Assembly: GCA_928212115.1 (NCBI GenBank)
Contig: CAKMRJ010000001.1
Span: forward strand, 183,947,598 to 184,011,597
Source: Lactuca virosa
Lineage: Eukaryota; Streptophyta; Magnoliopsida; Asterales; Asteraceae
Direction of reading: 5' to 3'
Length of the DNA stretch: 64,000 bases
Positions 47,893 to 59,267 of this stretch are shown here, piece after piece; the stretch's first letter is position 1; the number at the start of each line of letters is the position of its first letter. A model generated the notes under the pieces. That model had not been told where the DNA came from. It searched no databases and was given only the letters and a program-made list of their open reading frames with translations. The translations under genes were made by a program, and so were the position numbers.

Positions 47893-49123
47893 TGTAACAT
47901 CCCAAAATTCAATACGAAAAATTTCATTGTAATTAAGTTTTTATATAAAACCATCAGTATAAAAACATTCATAATAATATCTCACGTCAAGACCATAGTG
48001 TCAATAGTCCAAACATATTATCATAAAACTATATCAGAGCGTAATCCCAAAGATCTCATGTGCGGAAAACATAGTGTGATGCTCTGCGGTCAAGCCGACT
48101 CCTTTCCTTTGAAAACGAGTACCTGAAATCAAAACTATAAACCGTAAGCACGAAGCTTAGTGAGTTCCCCCACCATACCACATACCATACAACAAACATA
48201 CTGTCGGGCAATTCTGGGGCGCCCAACCTACCCATGTCAAGTAGTTCTGGGGTGCTGACCTACCCATGTCAAGTAGTTCTACGGTGCTGACCTACCAATG
48301 TCAAGCAGTTTTGGGGTGCTGACCTACCCATGTTAAGCAGTTTTGGGGTGCTTAACCTGCCCTCTAGTTTATCTCAACTGGCTATGGGGACTATTTCACC
48401 CCTTACTACTACCACACAATAACATAACATGACATAGTGTCAGGCATATCTGGGGTGCCCGACCTACCCTTCGGTCCTAACGACCGTCACACGGGGACTA
48501 CTCCCCTACTTCTACCTCTCTTACATAATAACATATCATAAACATACTGTCAGGCATATCTGGGGTGCCCGACCTACCCTTCGGTCCTAACGACCGTAAT
48601 ACTGTGACTATTCCCCCTACTTCTACTGTCACATAACATCATATCAGGCTAGAAAATAAAACACATCAGGTAGTAGCAAACCTATGTAATTATCATAAAG
48701 ACAATCATCTAACATACAACTCCTAATAGTGGGCGAAAGTACAATTATCTTGAAACATCCAATGACCAAACACCTATGCGTCTGACATCCGTATCCTTCT
48801 GGTACCGTTCCCAAACAGATGATGAAATCACTATACCCAACAATATAGAGGAGCTAGCCCAATGAACTAACCACAAACAACTCACACAATACCCCAGAGC
48901 CGATCTCCAACTCAACCCTAAATAACAACCAAACACTTGGAACTCTCTATACGAGATACAATCCCTCTTCTAATCCACTAACAAATCATGGTATGCAATT
49001 GGAATATGATATTTCTTGAAATTATAATCCACATACAAGTAGAGAAATAAACCCATGGATACACTTACCCAAAACTTAGTGATATTTCAAAGCAAATACA
49101 ACTGTTGATTAAGAGTAGTTACA
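47893..49123 (-). mobile_element. 3' LTR of gag-only Gypsy-type element H, copy 1
   Basis: Minus strand: TGTAACTACTC (49123) to ...GGGATGTTACA (47893). Homologous to 19731-20941 and to the partial LTR at 63615. It has a 32-bp minisatellite (48205-48365) and about two units of a 108-bp repeat (48430-48600). It lies 50 bp beyond the gag stop, so the element carries no pol. Confidence 0.9.
48205..48365. repeat. 32-bp minisatellite in LTR H copy 1
   Basis: Five degenerate units of the AGCAGTTCTGGGGTGCTGAC type at the position seen in the other H LTRs. Confidence 0.9.
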
Positions 49124-49173
49124 CCGTAATTTCATTACCGAAAAAGGGGAATTTCAAATTACATATCAACGAT

Positions 49174-49621
49174 CTATTGCGGCTCGATCTTGACTTCTTG
49201 TGGGAGTACCTGTGATGAATCATGAGCAGCCCTAACCTCTATGCGGGGACAATTTGCCCTGATATGACCACGCTGATGACAGCGATGACACAACTCAACC
49301 TCTAACGTGCATTCTTGGTGATTGTGACCCTTCCACCCGCACCTGCCACACTTAGACTTGCTACGAACATCCTTTTCTACTCCTTCGTCCTTCGTGCAAC
49401 CGCCACGACCCCTCAGGTCTTTGACACTTGATGTCGCCGCACCCAACTGCTCGGTTTGTCGACCCAGACCATGTTCCCGCTTCCTCTTCCCCAACTATCC
49501 GTCCAAACCAATCTTCTTCTCCTGAGTTACCTCGACCATCCCATCAATTGCTTGTATAACTGAGGTCCGTCCCTAGAGTCTGGTGACCACTCTATCAGTG
49601 ACACGCCCAATGATGACGGAT
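49174..49621 (-). pseudogene. H gag, C-terminal half (copy 1)
   Basis: The minus-strand frame continues from 57346 after Copia-D is removed. It has a basic region (LGKRKREHGLGRQTEQL), two intact CX2CX4HX4C knuckles (CGRCGWKGHNHQEC, CHRCHQRGHIRANC) and an acidic end with the stop at 49174. Stops also occur near 49572 and 49497 in the linker. Gag would coat the element RNA. No protease, RT or integrase follows; the 3' LTR starts 50 bp after the stop, so H is a gag-only, non-autonomous design rather than a late deletion. Confidence 0.8.
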
Positions 49622-49626
49622 AACTC

Positions 49627-50392
49627 TGTTGGATATAGTGTCTAAGTCCATAACTAAATTTGGTATGTACTTGACCCGACCCGACATGGTCCATTTGGGT
49701 TGCACTTCACCGGAACAATTTATGGATAATCGTTTGAGAATAGTATAAGTTATGATTTATTAATATATTATAAGTCCTAATATATTAATATAAAATCATA
49801 TTATTTAATTAGTATTGATCTATAATTAATTTAGAATTAATTTAGAGATCAAAAGTATGATTAATTAAATATGGGCTCTTGTATTTATATAGTGTGGGCT
49901 AATGCTTATTTGGAATGGGCTAGGCTTTCATGGAAAGTCCATGGATACTCCATGGAGCTTTAACCCATGGATCTCATGGAAATGAAAAGACATGGGTATT
50001 AGGGTTTACATGGATGTAACCCTAATCCACCACACTATATAAAGGAGGCTTTGGTTCTTGAAATTGCACTAGTTGATGTGTGTAAACCAAGATGGCCGAT
50101 TTCAAGAAGTTTGTGACTATTCTCTCAAGTTTCCAAGTTTGTGGTGATTTGAGGACTTCCATTTGAGGCATCCACATTATTGGTGCTAGGCTCTCAAACT
50201 CCAAGCAATCAACTACTACTACAAGGTAAGTAATTCTACTAGTTTTATTTGATTCAAGTATCCCATGCCATGCTAGTTAGGATAAGAACCTTGGAAAAAT
50301 AATTATTTGCATGTATCTTAGTCAAACATAGATCCAAGGTTTCTAGGGTTGCATGTACACCATAGGAGTGTTAGAATGCTCAAAACCCATCA
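49627..50392 (+). repeat. 5' LTR of Copia-D
   Basis: TGTTGGATATAG... to ...AAAACCCATCA. It holds TATATAAA at 50036-50043 and two AT-rich near-repeats (TAATTTAGAATTAATTTAGA) at about 49830-49850. Confidence 0.96.
50036..50043 (+). promoter_or_regulatory. TATA box in Copia-D 5' LTR
   Basis: TATATAAA followed by GGAGGC, the likely start signal for the genomic RNA. The same box is in the 3' LTR at about 56984. Confidence 0.7.
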
Positions 50393-50393
50393 G

Positions 50394-50405
50394 TGGTATC
50401 AGAGC
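50394..50405 (+). other. Primer-binding site of Copia-D
   Basis: TGGTATCAGAGC, exact initiator Met-tRNA type, one base after the LTR. Confidence 0.95.
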
Positions 50406-51692
50406 CTGGTTTGTTTATTTGATACTTGATGCAAAAAAAAACTTGAAAATCGAAGTTTTGTTCAAAAGCTCCTATCAAAATTTCAAGTTTAGTGTATGTA
50501 CTTACGATTCTTGAAATTTTTGATACGAACATTCGTAAACATATGAGTTTAGAAGATCATAGAAGTTATGTGCTAATAATTGATTAGATTAATTCTTGAT
50601 CTTTATGTGTTTTAATGGAGTCCATAACTAGTTCTTAAGTTATGGATAACCAAAAGTCACATTTATAAATAATCATTAAAAGAACACATAGGTTACAAAA
50701 AATGAAGAGTCTTCATTTTTAATAACCATTAACTCATAAGTTATGAGAAACGAAAAGTTTTGAAAGTTTACAAAACTTGCCCTCAAGTTTTGGAACATGT
50801 AAAGTCATATTAAAAACTTTAGTTCCAACCCCTAGAATTTTAAAAGTTAAAATTCAACCCTTATACTTTATAATATTATAAGTTTAATAATATTTATATA
50901 TGTATAAGATCAAGTCGTCTTACCGCTAGTACGCCTCATTCACGAAGCCGGTCTATAAGGGGGGTATAAGGTTGTTGCCTATAAAATGGCAACTTAATGG
51001 GTGTCCACTCACACCCACCGCTTCTTTGATCGGTGGAGGCTCGTTAGCCGAACGGGTAGGACAAGGACTTATAAATTCTCATTAAAAGTATAATGATAAT
51101 ACTAAAGTAACTAAACTTTATTGAATTCCCAATCTTAGTTATTTTAGGAAAATGTGAATAAGGTGCTAATGAAATTACACTTTACACTTTGTTTAAGTCG
51201 TTAGTGGAGTGTGTGTGGTTAACCGGCACACTAACTTGAACTTAACAAGGTAGGTAAAGGGTGACTTAATGTTTATCATAGTATCGATGGAGCGTGTGTC
51301 GTTAACCGGCACATCGATTGAGGGGTAATACATTAAGGGTACCAAGTAATTTGCATGGTTACTTCACACCTTGTTTTGTGATCCTCGGCATCCCAGTCAC
51401 AAAACTTGAAGGGCACACTCGAGATTGAAACATGCCATTGAAGAAAGTTCAATGAATCTCAAAGAATCTAGGAGTTTCTAAACCAATAAAACCTAATTAA
51501 ATATTTCGTTTTTCATGGTGGAAATTGGTGAATTGTCATTCACCTACCTTCAAATATCTTATAGCTTAGATTACGGCATCCCTCTTCTAAGTTATAAAAT
51601 ATTGTGTTGGGTCCTAGCCTTAATATTACATTTGGGTGTTTTGTTAAGGACTATCTCTATATCTAATCTAATCTATTCCCTCTTCTTTTCAG
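50406..51692 (+). other. Copia-D leader
   Basis: About 1.3 kb of non-coding sequence. It corresponds to one copy of the block that is duplicated in Copia-C. The pair of GTGTGGTTAACCGG-like repeats lies at about 51210-51310. Confidence 0.75.
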
Positions 51693-54600
51693 ATGTCTTT
51701 CAATAACAATGCTTCTGGCTCAAACCCTACTAGCTCCTTCTCTCTCATGAATCTTTGTGGGAGAGTCATCTTTGTTGGGTCCAACTTTACAGATTGGATC
51801 AGAAACATCAGGATGGTCACTCGGTATGAGAACAAAGAATATGTTCTCGACAAGGAGCTGAAGGTACCCGAGCCAACTGCTACTCCTGAAGAGCTTGCTG
51901 AATATGAGGTACATGAAAGAGATGCTACAAAAGTGGCATGCATCATGATGGCCACCATGACAGCCGAGCTCCAAAAGTCAATATGAGGACTATTACCCTT
52001 TTGAGATGCACCAGGACTTGATGGACCGCTACCATCAAAGTGCTCGTCAAGAGCAATATGAAATAATATCCTCCATGATAACAACCCGAATGAAGGATGG
52101 TAAACCCATCACGGGCCACATGCAGAAAATGCAAAGGTATGTGGACCGTTTACTGAAGCTGAATGTGAACTTCCCTGAGGAGTTAGCAATAGACATCATT
52201 TTGCACTCCTTGCCATCGTGTTTATGATCAATTCCGCATGACATATTACATGAAGAAGGAAGAAGTCACCCTCAGCAAACTTCAAGGACTCTTGAAGACC
52301 GCCGAAAGTGGTCTAAAGGGTAAGTCGGTTGTTACTACTCCTACTCCTACTCCAACTGCGGCCAATGTCTTGGCAATCGGTCATGGAAAAGGGAAGAAGA
52401 GAAAGAAACCTTCTAAGGGTACCAAGGGTAAGACCCTTGAAGGCTCCTCTTCAAGCAAAACCACGAAAGGTTTTGTCACTCCTTCTGCTAACCCTAATGA
52501 GGCTGAATGCTTCTATTGCCATGAAAAGTCACAATGGAAGCGAAACTGCCCAAAGTACCAGCAAGATTTGAAGGATGGGAAAGTAAAACCCAACCATGCA
52601 AGTATATACACTATATTGTCTAATAACTCACCTCATTCTAAGTCTTGGGTCCTTGATACAGGTTGTGGTATTCACATATGTTGTGATTTGCAGGGACTAA
52701 AAAGAAGTGAGAATGTGGAGCAGGGAAAGATAAACTTGATCATGGGAAACAGGAAAGCTTCACCTGTCACCAAGATAGGAGTTTATTCCTCAGTGCTAAA
52801 TAGTGGGTTTACATTAGATTTGAATAAATGTTATTATTCGCCAGAAATGGCAAAAATGTTATTTCCTTTCGTGTATTGTATAAACAAGGTTTTACCTTTT
52901 ATTTTGTTAATAATAATGGTAGTATTGATGCTTTATTTAATAATGTTCTTTATTTTAAAGCATTACCTTGTGATGGCGTGTATGAAACTGTATATGTTGT
53001 AGATAATCTAGGAAATAATGTATTGTGTATTAACTCTTCCACTAGCTTAGATAAAGCATCCTTATGGCATTGTCGTCTTGGACATGTAAGCAAGAAAAAG
53101 CATAGGCCAACTCCAAAAGGATGGAGTCTTGGAGTCATTTGACCTAAAGTCAGATGATAGTTGTGAATCTTGTTTGCTTGGTAAAATGACAAAGTCACCT
53201 TTTACTGGCACATGTGCTAGGGGTGAAGGTTTGTTGGACCTCATACACACGGATGTGTGTGGACCCTTCAGAACCGCCACAAGAGATGCTAATCGGTTCT
53301 ATGTAACTTTTACTGATGATTTTAGTAGATATGGATATGTCTACCTAATCAAGCATAAGTCAGAAACCTTTGAGAAATTCAAAGAGTTTAAGCAAGAAGT
53401 GGAGAATCAGTTGGGCAGGAACATTAAGATGCTTCGACCCGATCGTGGTGGTGTGTATCTTAGTACTGAGTTCCTTGACCATCTTAAGGAATGTGGGATT
53501 GTCTCACAATTGAAACCTCCTAGGACACCACAGTTGAATGGTGTAGCTGAGAGGCGCAATCGGACCTTGTTGGACTTGGTTCGTTTCATGATGAGTCGAG
53601 CTTCGCTACCAATCTCATTTTGGGGGTATGCCTTAGAGACTGCCGCCCATATCCTTAATCTAGTCCCTACAAAGAAGGTTGCCAAAACACCTCACGAGGT
53701 GTGGACTGGAAAAGTTCCCAATCTAGACCACATCAAGATTTGGGGTTGCGAGGCTTTCGAGAGACGCGAGACTCACGATAAGCTCGAACCCCGAACCGAA
53801 AGGCGTATTTTCATTGGCTACCCACAGAAATCCTTTGGTTACATCTTCTACAGACCCAGTGATAATGTGGTCTTTGTAGCAAGAAGAGGATTCTTTCGAG
53901 AGAGAGAATTCATGAGCCAAGGAGACAGTGGGAGGCAAATTGACCTTGAGGAAATTCAAGAGTCAAGTGGTGAAGGAACCTCAAACCCTAGCCCTCAACA
54001 TGAGGAGGAAACTCCTGTTGAGCCGACTGAAGAATCTATACCTCTGAGGCGTTCCACCAGAGTTAGGAATGCACCTGAGCATTATTATGGTTTCATATTA
54101 CTGCAGAAGGTGAGACACTTATCAGTGATAACACACTGGTAAATCTAGATGAGCCTAACAGCTACACGGAAGCCATGGCAGGCCCTGAGACTGCTAAATG
54201 GAAAGAGGCTATGGATAGCGAGATACAGTCCATGTATGACAATCAAGTTTGGAACTTGGTTGAGAATGTACCTGATCATAAGATAGTTGGGTGCAAATGG
54301 ATCTTCAAGAAGAAGAACGACATGGATGGTAATGTACACACTTATAAGGCACGACTGGTTGCAAAGGGTTATTCTCAAACTCCGGGAGTTGATTATGATG
54401 AGACCTTTTCACCAGTAGCCAAGATTAAGTCTATTAGGGTTCTGTTAGCCATTGCTGCATTTCATGATTATGAAATATGGCAAATGGATGTCAAAACCGC
54501 TTTCCTTAATGGAAACTTGGCTGAAGATGTTTACATGGTTCAGCCAGAGGGTTTTGTCAGTACAGAGTACCCCAATAGAGTGTGTAAGCTCGAGAAATCC

Positions 54601-55735
54601 ATTTATGGATTAAAATAGGCACCTCATAGATGGAATCTTTGCTTTGATGAGAAAGTCAAAGAATTTGGCTTTTCAAGGAGTGAAGATGAATCTTGTGTCT
54701 ATATCAAGGCTAGTGGGAGTATAGTCAGCTTTTTGGTACTGTATGTGGATGACATACTACTCATAGGAAATGACATCCCAACCCTACAGGAATTAAAGTC
54801 CAGGCTTGGGAAGTGTTTCGCTATGAAGGACCTTGGAGAAGCTGCCTATATCCTAGGGATAAGGATTTTGAGAAACAGGAGTAAAAGACTAATTGGACTT
54901 AGTCAAAGCACCTATGTGGACAAAGTGTTGAAAAGGTTCAACATGCATAACTCCAAGAAAGGAGAGTTACCCATCCAGAGTAACGCCATATTGAGTAAGA
55001 CACAAAGCCCTAGTACTGAGGCTGAGATAGCAGAAATGAGTCGAATACCTTATGCTTCAGCTGTAGGATCGATCATGTATGCTATGACGTGTACTCGACC
55101 TGATGTAGCCTTTGCTTTGAGCATGGTTAGCAGGTATGAGGGGAACCATGGCAAGGCACACTAGAATATGGTAAAGAATATCCTCAAGTACGTACGGAGG
55201 ACTAAGGACTAGGTCCTTACCCTCGGTGGCAGTGAGGACTTGAGAGTTGTAGGGTACAGTGATGCAAGCTTTCAGACTGACATGGATAATTTCCGCTCTC
55301 AGTCGGGCTGGGTCTTTACTCTAAACGGAGGGGCAATTACTTGGAAAAGTTCCAAGCAGGAGACAGTGGCTGATTCCACTTGTGAGTCAGAGTATATAGC
55401 AGCAAGCGAGGCAGCAGGAGGAGGCTATATGGCTAAAGAACTTCATCGGAGACCTTGGAGTTGTACCAGCTATAAAGGAGCCAATGGAGATTTTCTGTGA
55501 CAGCAATAGTGCGGTTGCCTTAGCCAAGGAACCAAGAGAACATGGGAGATCCAGACACATTGACAGAAAATATCACTTCATCAGACATCGAATAGAAGAA
55601 GGAATCCTCGTGGCAAAGAGGGTATCATCGGATGAGAACCCAGCAGATCCCCTCACGAAGGGACTGACTCGGGCTAAGCATCTCCAACATGCTCGGAGCG
55701 TAGGGATGAAGGACGATATTAGTTTTAGTAGTTAG
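51693..55735 (+). pseudogene. Copia-D gag-pol polyprotein, disrupted
   Basis: Starts at ATG 51693 (MSFNNNASGSNPTSSFSLMN). Gag retains an intact zinc knuckle (CFYCHEKSQWKRNC, about 52509) and protease VLDTGCGIHIC (about 52650). Integrase has HCRLGH, HTDVCGPF, PDRGGVY and NGVAERRNR, a complete D,D,E set, in a 337-codon open stretch (53129-54142). Reverse transcriptase has YVDD (54742-54753). RNase H ends with DENPADPLTKGL and a stop at 55735. Frameshifts lie near 51980, 52223, 52860, 53092, 54095 and 55410, with stops near 54616, 55162 and 55211. All domains are present in Copia order, so damage is by small mutations only. Confidence 0.96.
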
Positions 55736-56563
55736 ATAATCTTGAAATTTGTAAAATGTAATTGACATTTGATGATAAATAAAAGCTGTTATTTATGAGT
55801 AAAGTGTTGCTATCTCTTGTCAATCGTTTACTATTATTTCTTTTTGCATGTTTTGAGTTCCAGAATAATTATGTTATGGTTTATATCATATTATTCAAAC
55901 TCTCCACAGTCGGTCATATGTTGGAAGTAGATATGAATCAAGACTGTCATGGGTTGGCTTGTAGAGGTCTAAGATGTTAGACAAAGCGAGGCTACAACAC
56001 TCATGAGTGCTCATAAGTTCTGAGTATTAGATTCAACCCACGCTCAATTGTATCACTTTATGGAATTTATCTCGAGTGATCGTGAGACGGTAATATCATA
56101 TAAGTCTTCAAACCTAGAGATATGATTTGTTGCCTATGAGTTGGTTATGCATTGATTGCACGAAAACGCATTGGTAACTCGATGTTATAAACCGTGTGTT
56201 TTTGTGTGTAATTCAACAAGTAGTAGAGCAAACATATGAGTCAAAGTTTATCAGTTCCTTCTAGGATTAGAAGCGATATCTAGGCCCCTCGATGATTTTG
56301 TTTTGACCTATGTACCGGGCCCGGTCAGAACTAAATTGATGTGTTCAGTTAAGTTCTATGTCAAACAAATCGGAAATTGGGAAACAAATGCTGAACAATA
56401 AGCAAGACCATGTTCCATGTATTTGTCCGGCTGATATCTACAACAGAGGATTATATGATCACTTATCTAAAATGGCACTTCATAGTTCAACAGAGTTTAA
56501 AGAGCTACGATTGTTGATCGGTTCCTGAAGTCATACTTGCAACTATAGTTATTAGACTTATCC
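55736..56563 (+). other. Copia-D 3' untranslated stretch
   Basis: About 830 bp, closely matching Copia-C 17803-18667. It includes a TACCGGGCCCGGTC palindrome at about 56315. No coding signal. Confidence 0.6.
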
Positions 56564-56574
56564 AAGTGGGAGAC
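56564..56574 (+). other. Polypurine tract of Copia-D
   Basis: AAGTGGGAGAC immediately before the 3' LTR. Confidence 0.9.
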
Positions 56575-57340
56575 TGTTGGATATAGTGTCTAAGTCCATA
56601 ACTATATTTGGTATGTACTTGACCCGACCCGGCATGGTCCATTTGGGTTGCACTTCACCCGAACAATTTATGGATAATCGTTTGAGAATAGTTTAAGTTA
56701 TGATTTATTAATATATTATAAGTCCTAATATATTAATATAAAATCATATTATTTAATTAGTATTGATCTATAATTAATTTAGAATTAATTTAGAGATCAA
56801 AAGTATGACTAATTAAATATGGGCTCTTGTATTTATATAGTGTGGGCTAATGCTTATTTGGAATGGGCTAGGCTTTCATGGAAAGTCCATGGATACTCCA
56901 TGGAGCTTTAAACCATGGATCTCATGGAAATGAAAAGACATGGGTATTAGGGTTTACATGGATGTAACCCTAATCCACCACACTATATAAAGGAGGCTTT
57001 GGTTCTTGAAATTGCACTAGTTGATGTGTGTAAACCAAGAGGGCCGATTTCAAGAAGTTTGTGACTATTCTCTCGAGTTTCCAAGTTTGTGGTGATTTTG
57101 TGACTTCCATTTGAGGCATCCACATTATTGGTGCTAGGCTCTCAAACTCCAAGCAATCAACTAATACTACAAGGTAAGTAATTCTACTAGTTTTATTTGA
57201 TTCAAGTATCCCATGCCATGCTAGTTAGGATAAGAACCTTGGAAAAATAATTATTTTCATGTATCTTAGCCAAACATAGATACAAGGTTTCTAGGGTTGC
57301 ATGTACACCATAGGAGTGTTAGAATGCTCAAAACCCATCA
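56575..57340 (+). repeat. 3' LTR of Copia-D
   Basis: The same 766 bp length as the 5' LTR, with scattered substitutions and no gaps that I can see. Confidence 0.96.
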
Positions 57341-57345
57341 AACTC

Positions 57346-57747
57346 CTCTCGTAGGGCTCGCGAAACCTCCACCGTGATCCAATCATGTGATATACTCTCC
57401 TGAAGACAAGGTGTATAACCCATCCCCAGTCCCAATTGACCAGAGTTAACAGTAGGGTCCTCCTTCCTGAAGGATCTCAGGGATCCGTAAGTATTGGGCT
57501 CCGGATAAGCTCCCAACTGCCCTGCAACGATCTCGACCCGAAAGGACTCTAGGCGACTATCCAAAATTTCCAAAATCCTCTCCATGACCGAACCGGAGAT
57601 CACAGGAGTCTGATCAATAATTTTGCATGTAATCTCAGCTGAAATAAACTCTCTCATTCGATCGCCAAGCTGCCCGGCTGCAGAGCCTGAGCAACATCTC
57701 TCACCGACACCCGAATTGCCAATTGGTATCTCACGTAGCGTCTCCAT
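57346..57747 (-). pseudogene. H gag, N-terminal half (copy 1)
   Basis: Minus-strand frame from ATG 57747 (METLREIPIGNSG), open for 134 codons to the Copia-D target site, then continuing at 49621. The N-terminus is Gly/Ser-rich, followed by a helical region (SVMERILEILDSRLESFRVE, about residues 52-71) and YGSLRSFRKEDPTV. I see no WW-type retrotransposon gag capsid core, so either this family is diverged or the capsid is reduced. The upstream leader holds no other frame. Confidence 0.65.
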
Positions 57748-58127
57748 GCTGAAAACATACCACAACAACCATATGAATACTCGTCACATATCGAGGGATC
57801 ACAAACACTACAAGCTCCCTAGTCTTATCTCAGCCTTCCTTTATTCGAGTATGGATCCTCTGCTTTCGGTAGTATGGGCCCTACTACCTTCCACATCTAT
57901 CCGTACTTTCCTCAAATATTGCCTCGACTCCACCAAGTCCCTTGCACTAATACCATTCCCAGCACTAATCCTATCCTAGACTTTCCCTAGGTTCCCGAAC
58001 CCACCTAGTCCTCAGCTGCTGAAAGATTCCTAGTAATGTCAACTAGCTACCATATTAATATAAAACCACATGCGACAGAGATCAAATAATCCGTCGAGTA
58101 AAAGATTCATCCATAGAACGGTTAGAC
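57748..58127 (-). other. H leader, part 1
   Basis: Non-coding sequence between H gag and the F insertion at TAGAC (58123-58127). It continues at 63014. Confidence 0.6.
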
Positions 58128-58592
58128 TGTTGGGTCAAAAATATGGTTTATACTTTGCTTTTCTAGGAAAATGTAATTTTATGTCTAGGACCGTAAACAG
58201 CTCAGTGTTTACGCCCGTAAACAGGTTTACGACCGTAAACCCTGTTTACGGCCCAATGGGTGTTTACGGCCGTAAACCCATTTACGGCCCATGTTTCTCA
58301 TGTATATATATAGGGTTGAGGGGTGTGGACGGAGATTGATGAACACTATAGGAGCTTAAGTGTGTGCATATGAAGGTGTTCTAGAGAGAGAAACTAGAGA
58401 GAAGAACAAGTGTGTGTTAGTGTGTGTGAATCTCATGTAAAGGATCATCATTCTATTCCATTAATACATTGAGATTCATTTATATTATTCTTCTTCTCCT
58501 TCTCTTCTATTTGATCTGACATCATCCGTTTGATTGGGATTCCGCACCATCAAACAGATCTGATTGATACACAAGCAGATTAGGGACTTACA
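58128..58592 (+). repeat. 5' LTR of F
   Basis: 465 bp. It has a dense block of GTTTACGGCCGTAAAC-like words (58190-58290) directly upstream of a TATA box (TATATATATA, 58303-58312). Confidence 0.95.
58303..58312 (+). promoter_or_regulatory. TATA box in F 5' LTR
   Basis: TATATATATA a few bases after the last TTTACGGCCC word. The 3' LTR has TATACATATA here. Confidence 0.6.
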
Positions 58593-58594
58593 AT

Positions 58595-58606
58595 TGGTGT
58601 CAGAGC
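58595..58606 (+). other. Primer-binding site of F
   Basis: TGGTGTCAGAGC, one mismatch to the initiator Met-tRNA type, two bases after the LTR. Confidence 0.85.
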
Positions 58607-58799
58607 TTGGATTGTATCAGTCAATTTTGTCAGATCTGGAGCCGATTTGATCTTATTTTGGAAAGATTCTTGTGTTTTTGGATAGATCTCTGAAAATTAG
58701 GGGGGTTTGTTCTTCGCGTTTTTTCGTAAAAACGAGTTTTTGATCGAGTTTTGGAGCAAAAATGGTGAAAAACGTCGTTTTTTTTGTGATCTGAAGCTG

Positions 58800-58970
58800 T
58801 GTTTACGGTCTTTGAAGGGTTTACGATCCGGAGTTTACGGCCGTAAACATGTTTACGGTCGCCGGAGTTTACGGCCGGAAACTGTTTACGGTCGCCGGAG
58901 TTTACGGCCGTAAACGTGTTTACGGTCGCCGGAGTTTACGGTCGGCGGTTTACGGTCGCTGGAGTTTGCG
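58800..58970. repeat. GTTTACGG(T/C)CG array in the F leader
   Basis: About nine copies of GTTTACGG, partly as the palindrome GTTTACGGCCGTAAAC, separated by GTCGCCGGA. It is the same word as in the F LTR and the Gypsy-2 LTR. Confidence 0.9.
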
Positions 58971-59061
58971 GCATCGGCTCGGTGAATGGCTTGAAGGACG
59001 GCTCGGCTCAGCAGCAGCAAGCTTCGCATCAGCGCTTCAATAAAAAGGGAAACAGAATTGG

Positions 59062-59131
59062 GGGGTGCTGGGGATCGAACCCGGGACCTCTAGTTGAGCA
59101 ACACAACGCTTTACCAACTCGTCTAGCAGAC
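59062..59131 (-). other. tRNA-like sequence (pseudo-tRNA or SINE head)
   Basis: The minus strand contains a B-box-like GGTTCGATCCC (59071-59081) and, about 30 bases upstream, an A-box-like TAGACGAGTTGGTAA (59111-59125), the spacing of a tRNA gene. A GTTG/CAAC stem with a 7-base loop sits where the anticodon arm should be. The D-arm and acceptor pairings are poor and U33 is not conserved, so it is unlikely to be a working tRNA. Confidence 0.5.
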
Positions 59132-59267
59132 AACTTGCTTCACTCCTTCAAAATTTAATTCATAAAGTGTCCTTTTCGGATCTTAATTTTGCATTTTGAC
59201 ACTTTCAGCCCACAATTCAATTTCTTTTCATTATAAATTCCAATTTCAACCAAAAAGTTTAGTGTTT

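Larger units (their letters stand above)
49627..57340 (+). mobile_element. Copia-D, complete LTR retrotransposon (7.7 kb)
   Basis: LTRs at 49627-50392 and 56575-57340, both exactly 766 bp. AACTC is duplicated at 49622-49626 and 57341-57345. It has a primer-binding site, leader, gag-pol pseudogene and polypurine tract. By eye the LTRs differ at roughly fifteen positions. It is inserted in H gag and is closely related to Copia-C. Confidence 0.97.

Noticed and set aside
59062..59131. Functional tRNA gene on the minus strand
   Set aside because: Acceptor and D-arm pairings fail and the anticodon loop lacks the normal flanking bases. It is kept only as a tRNA-like sequence.
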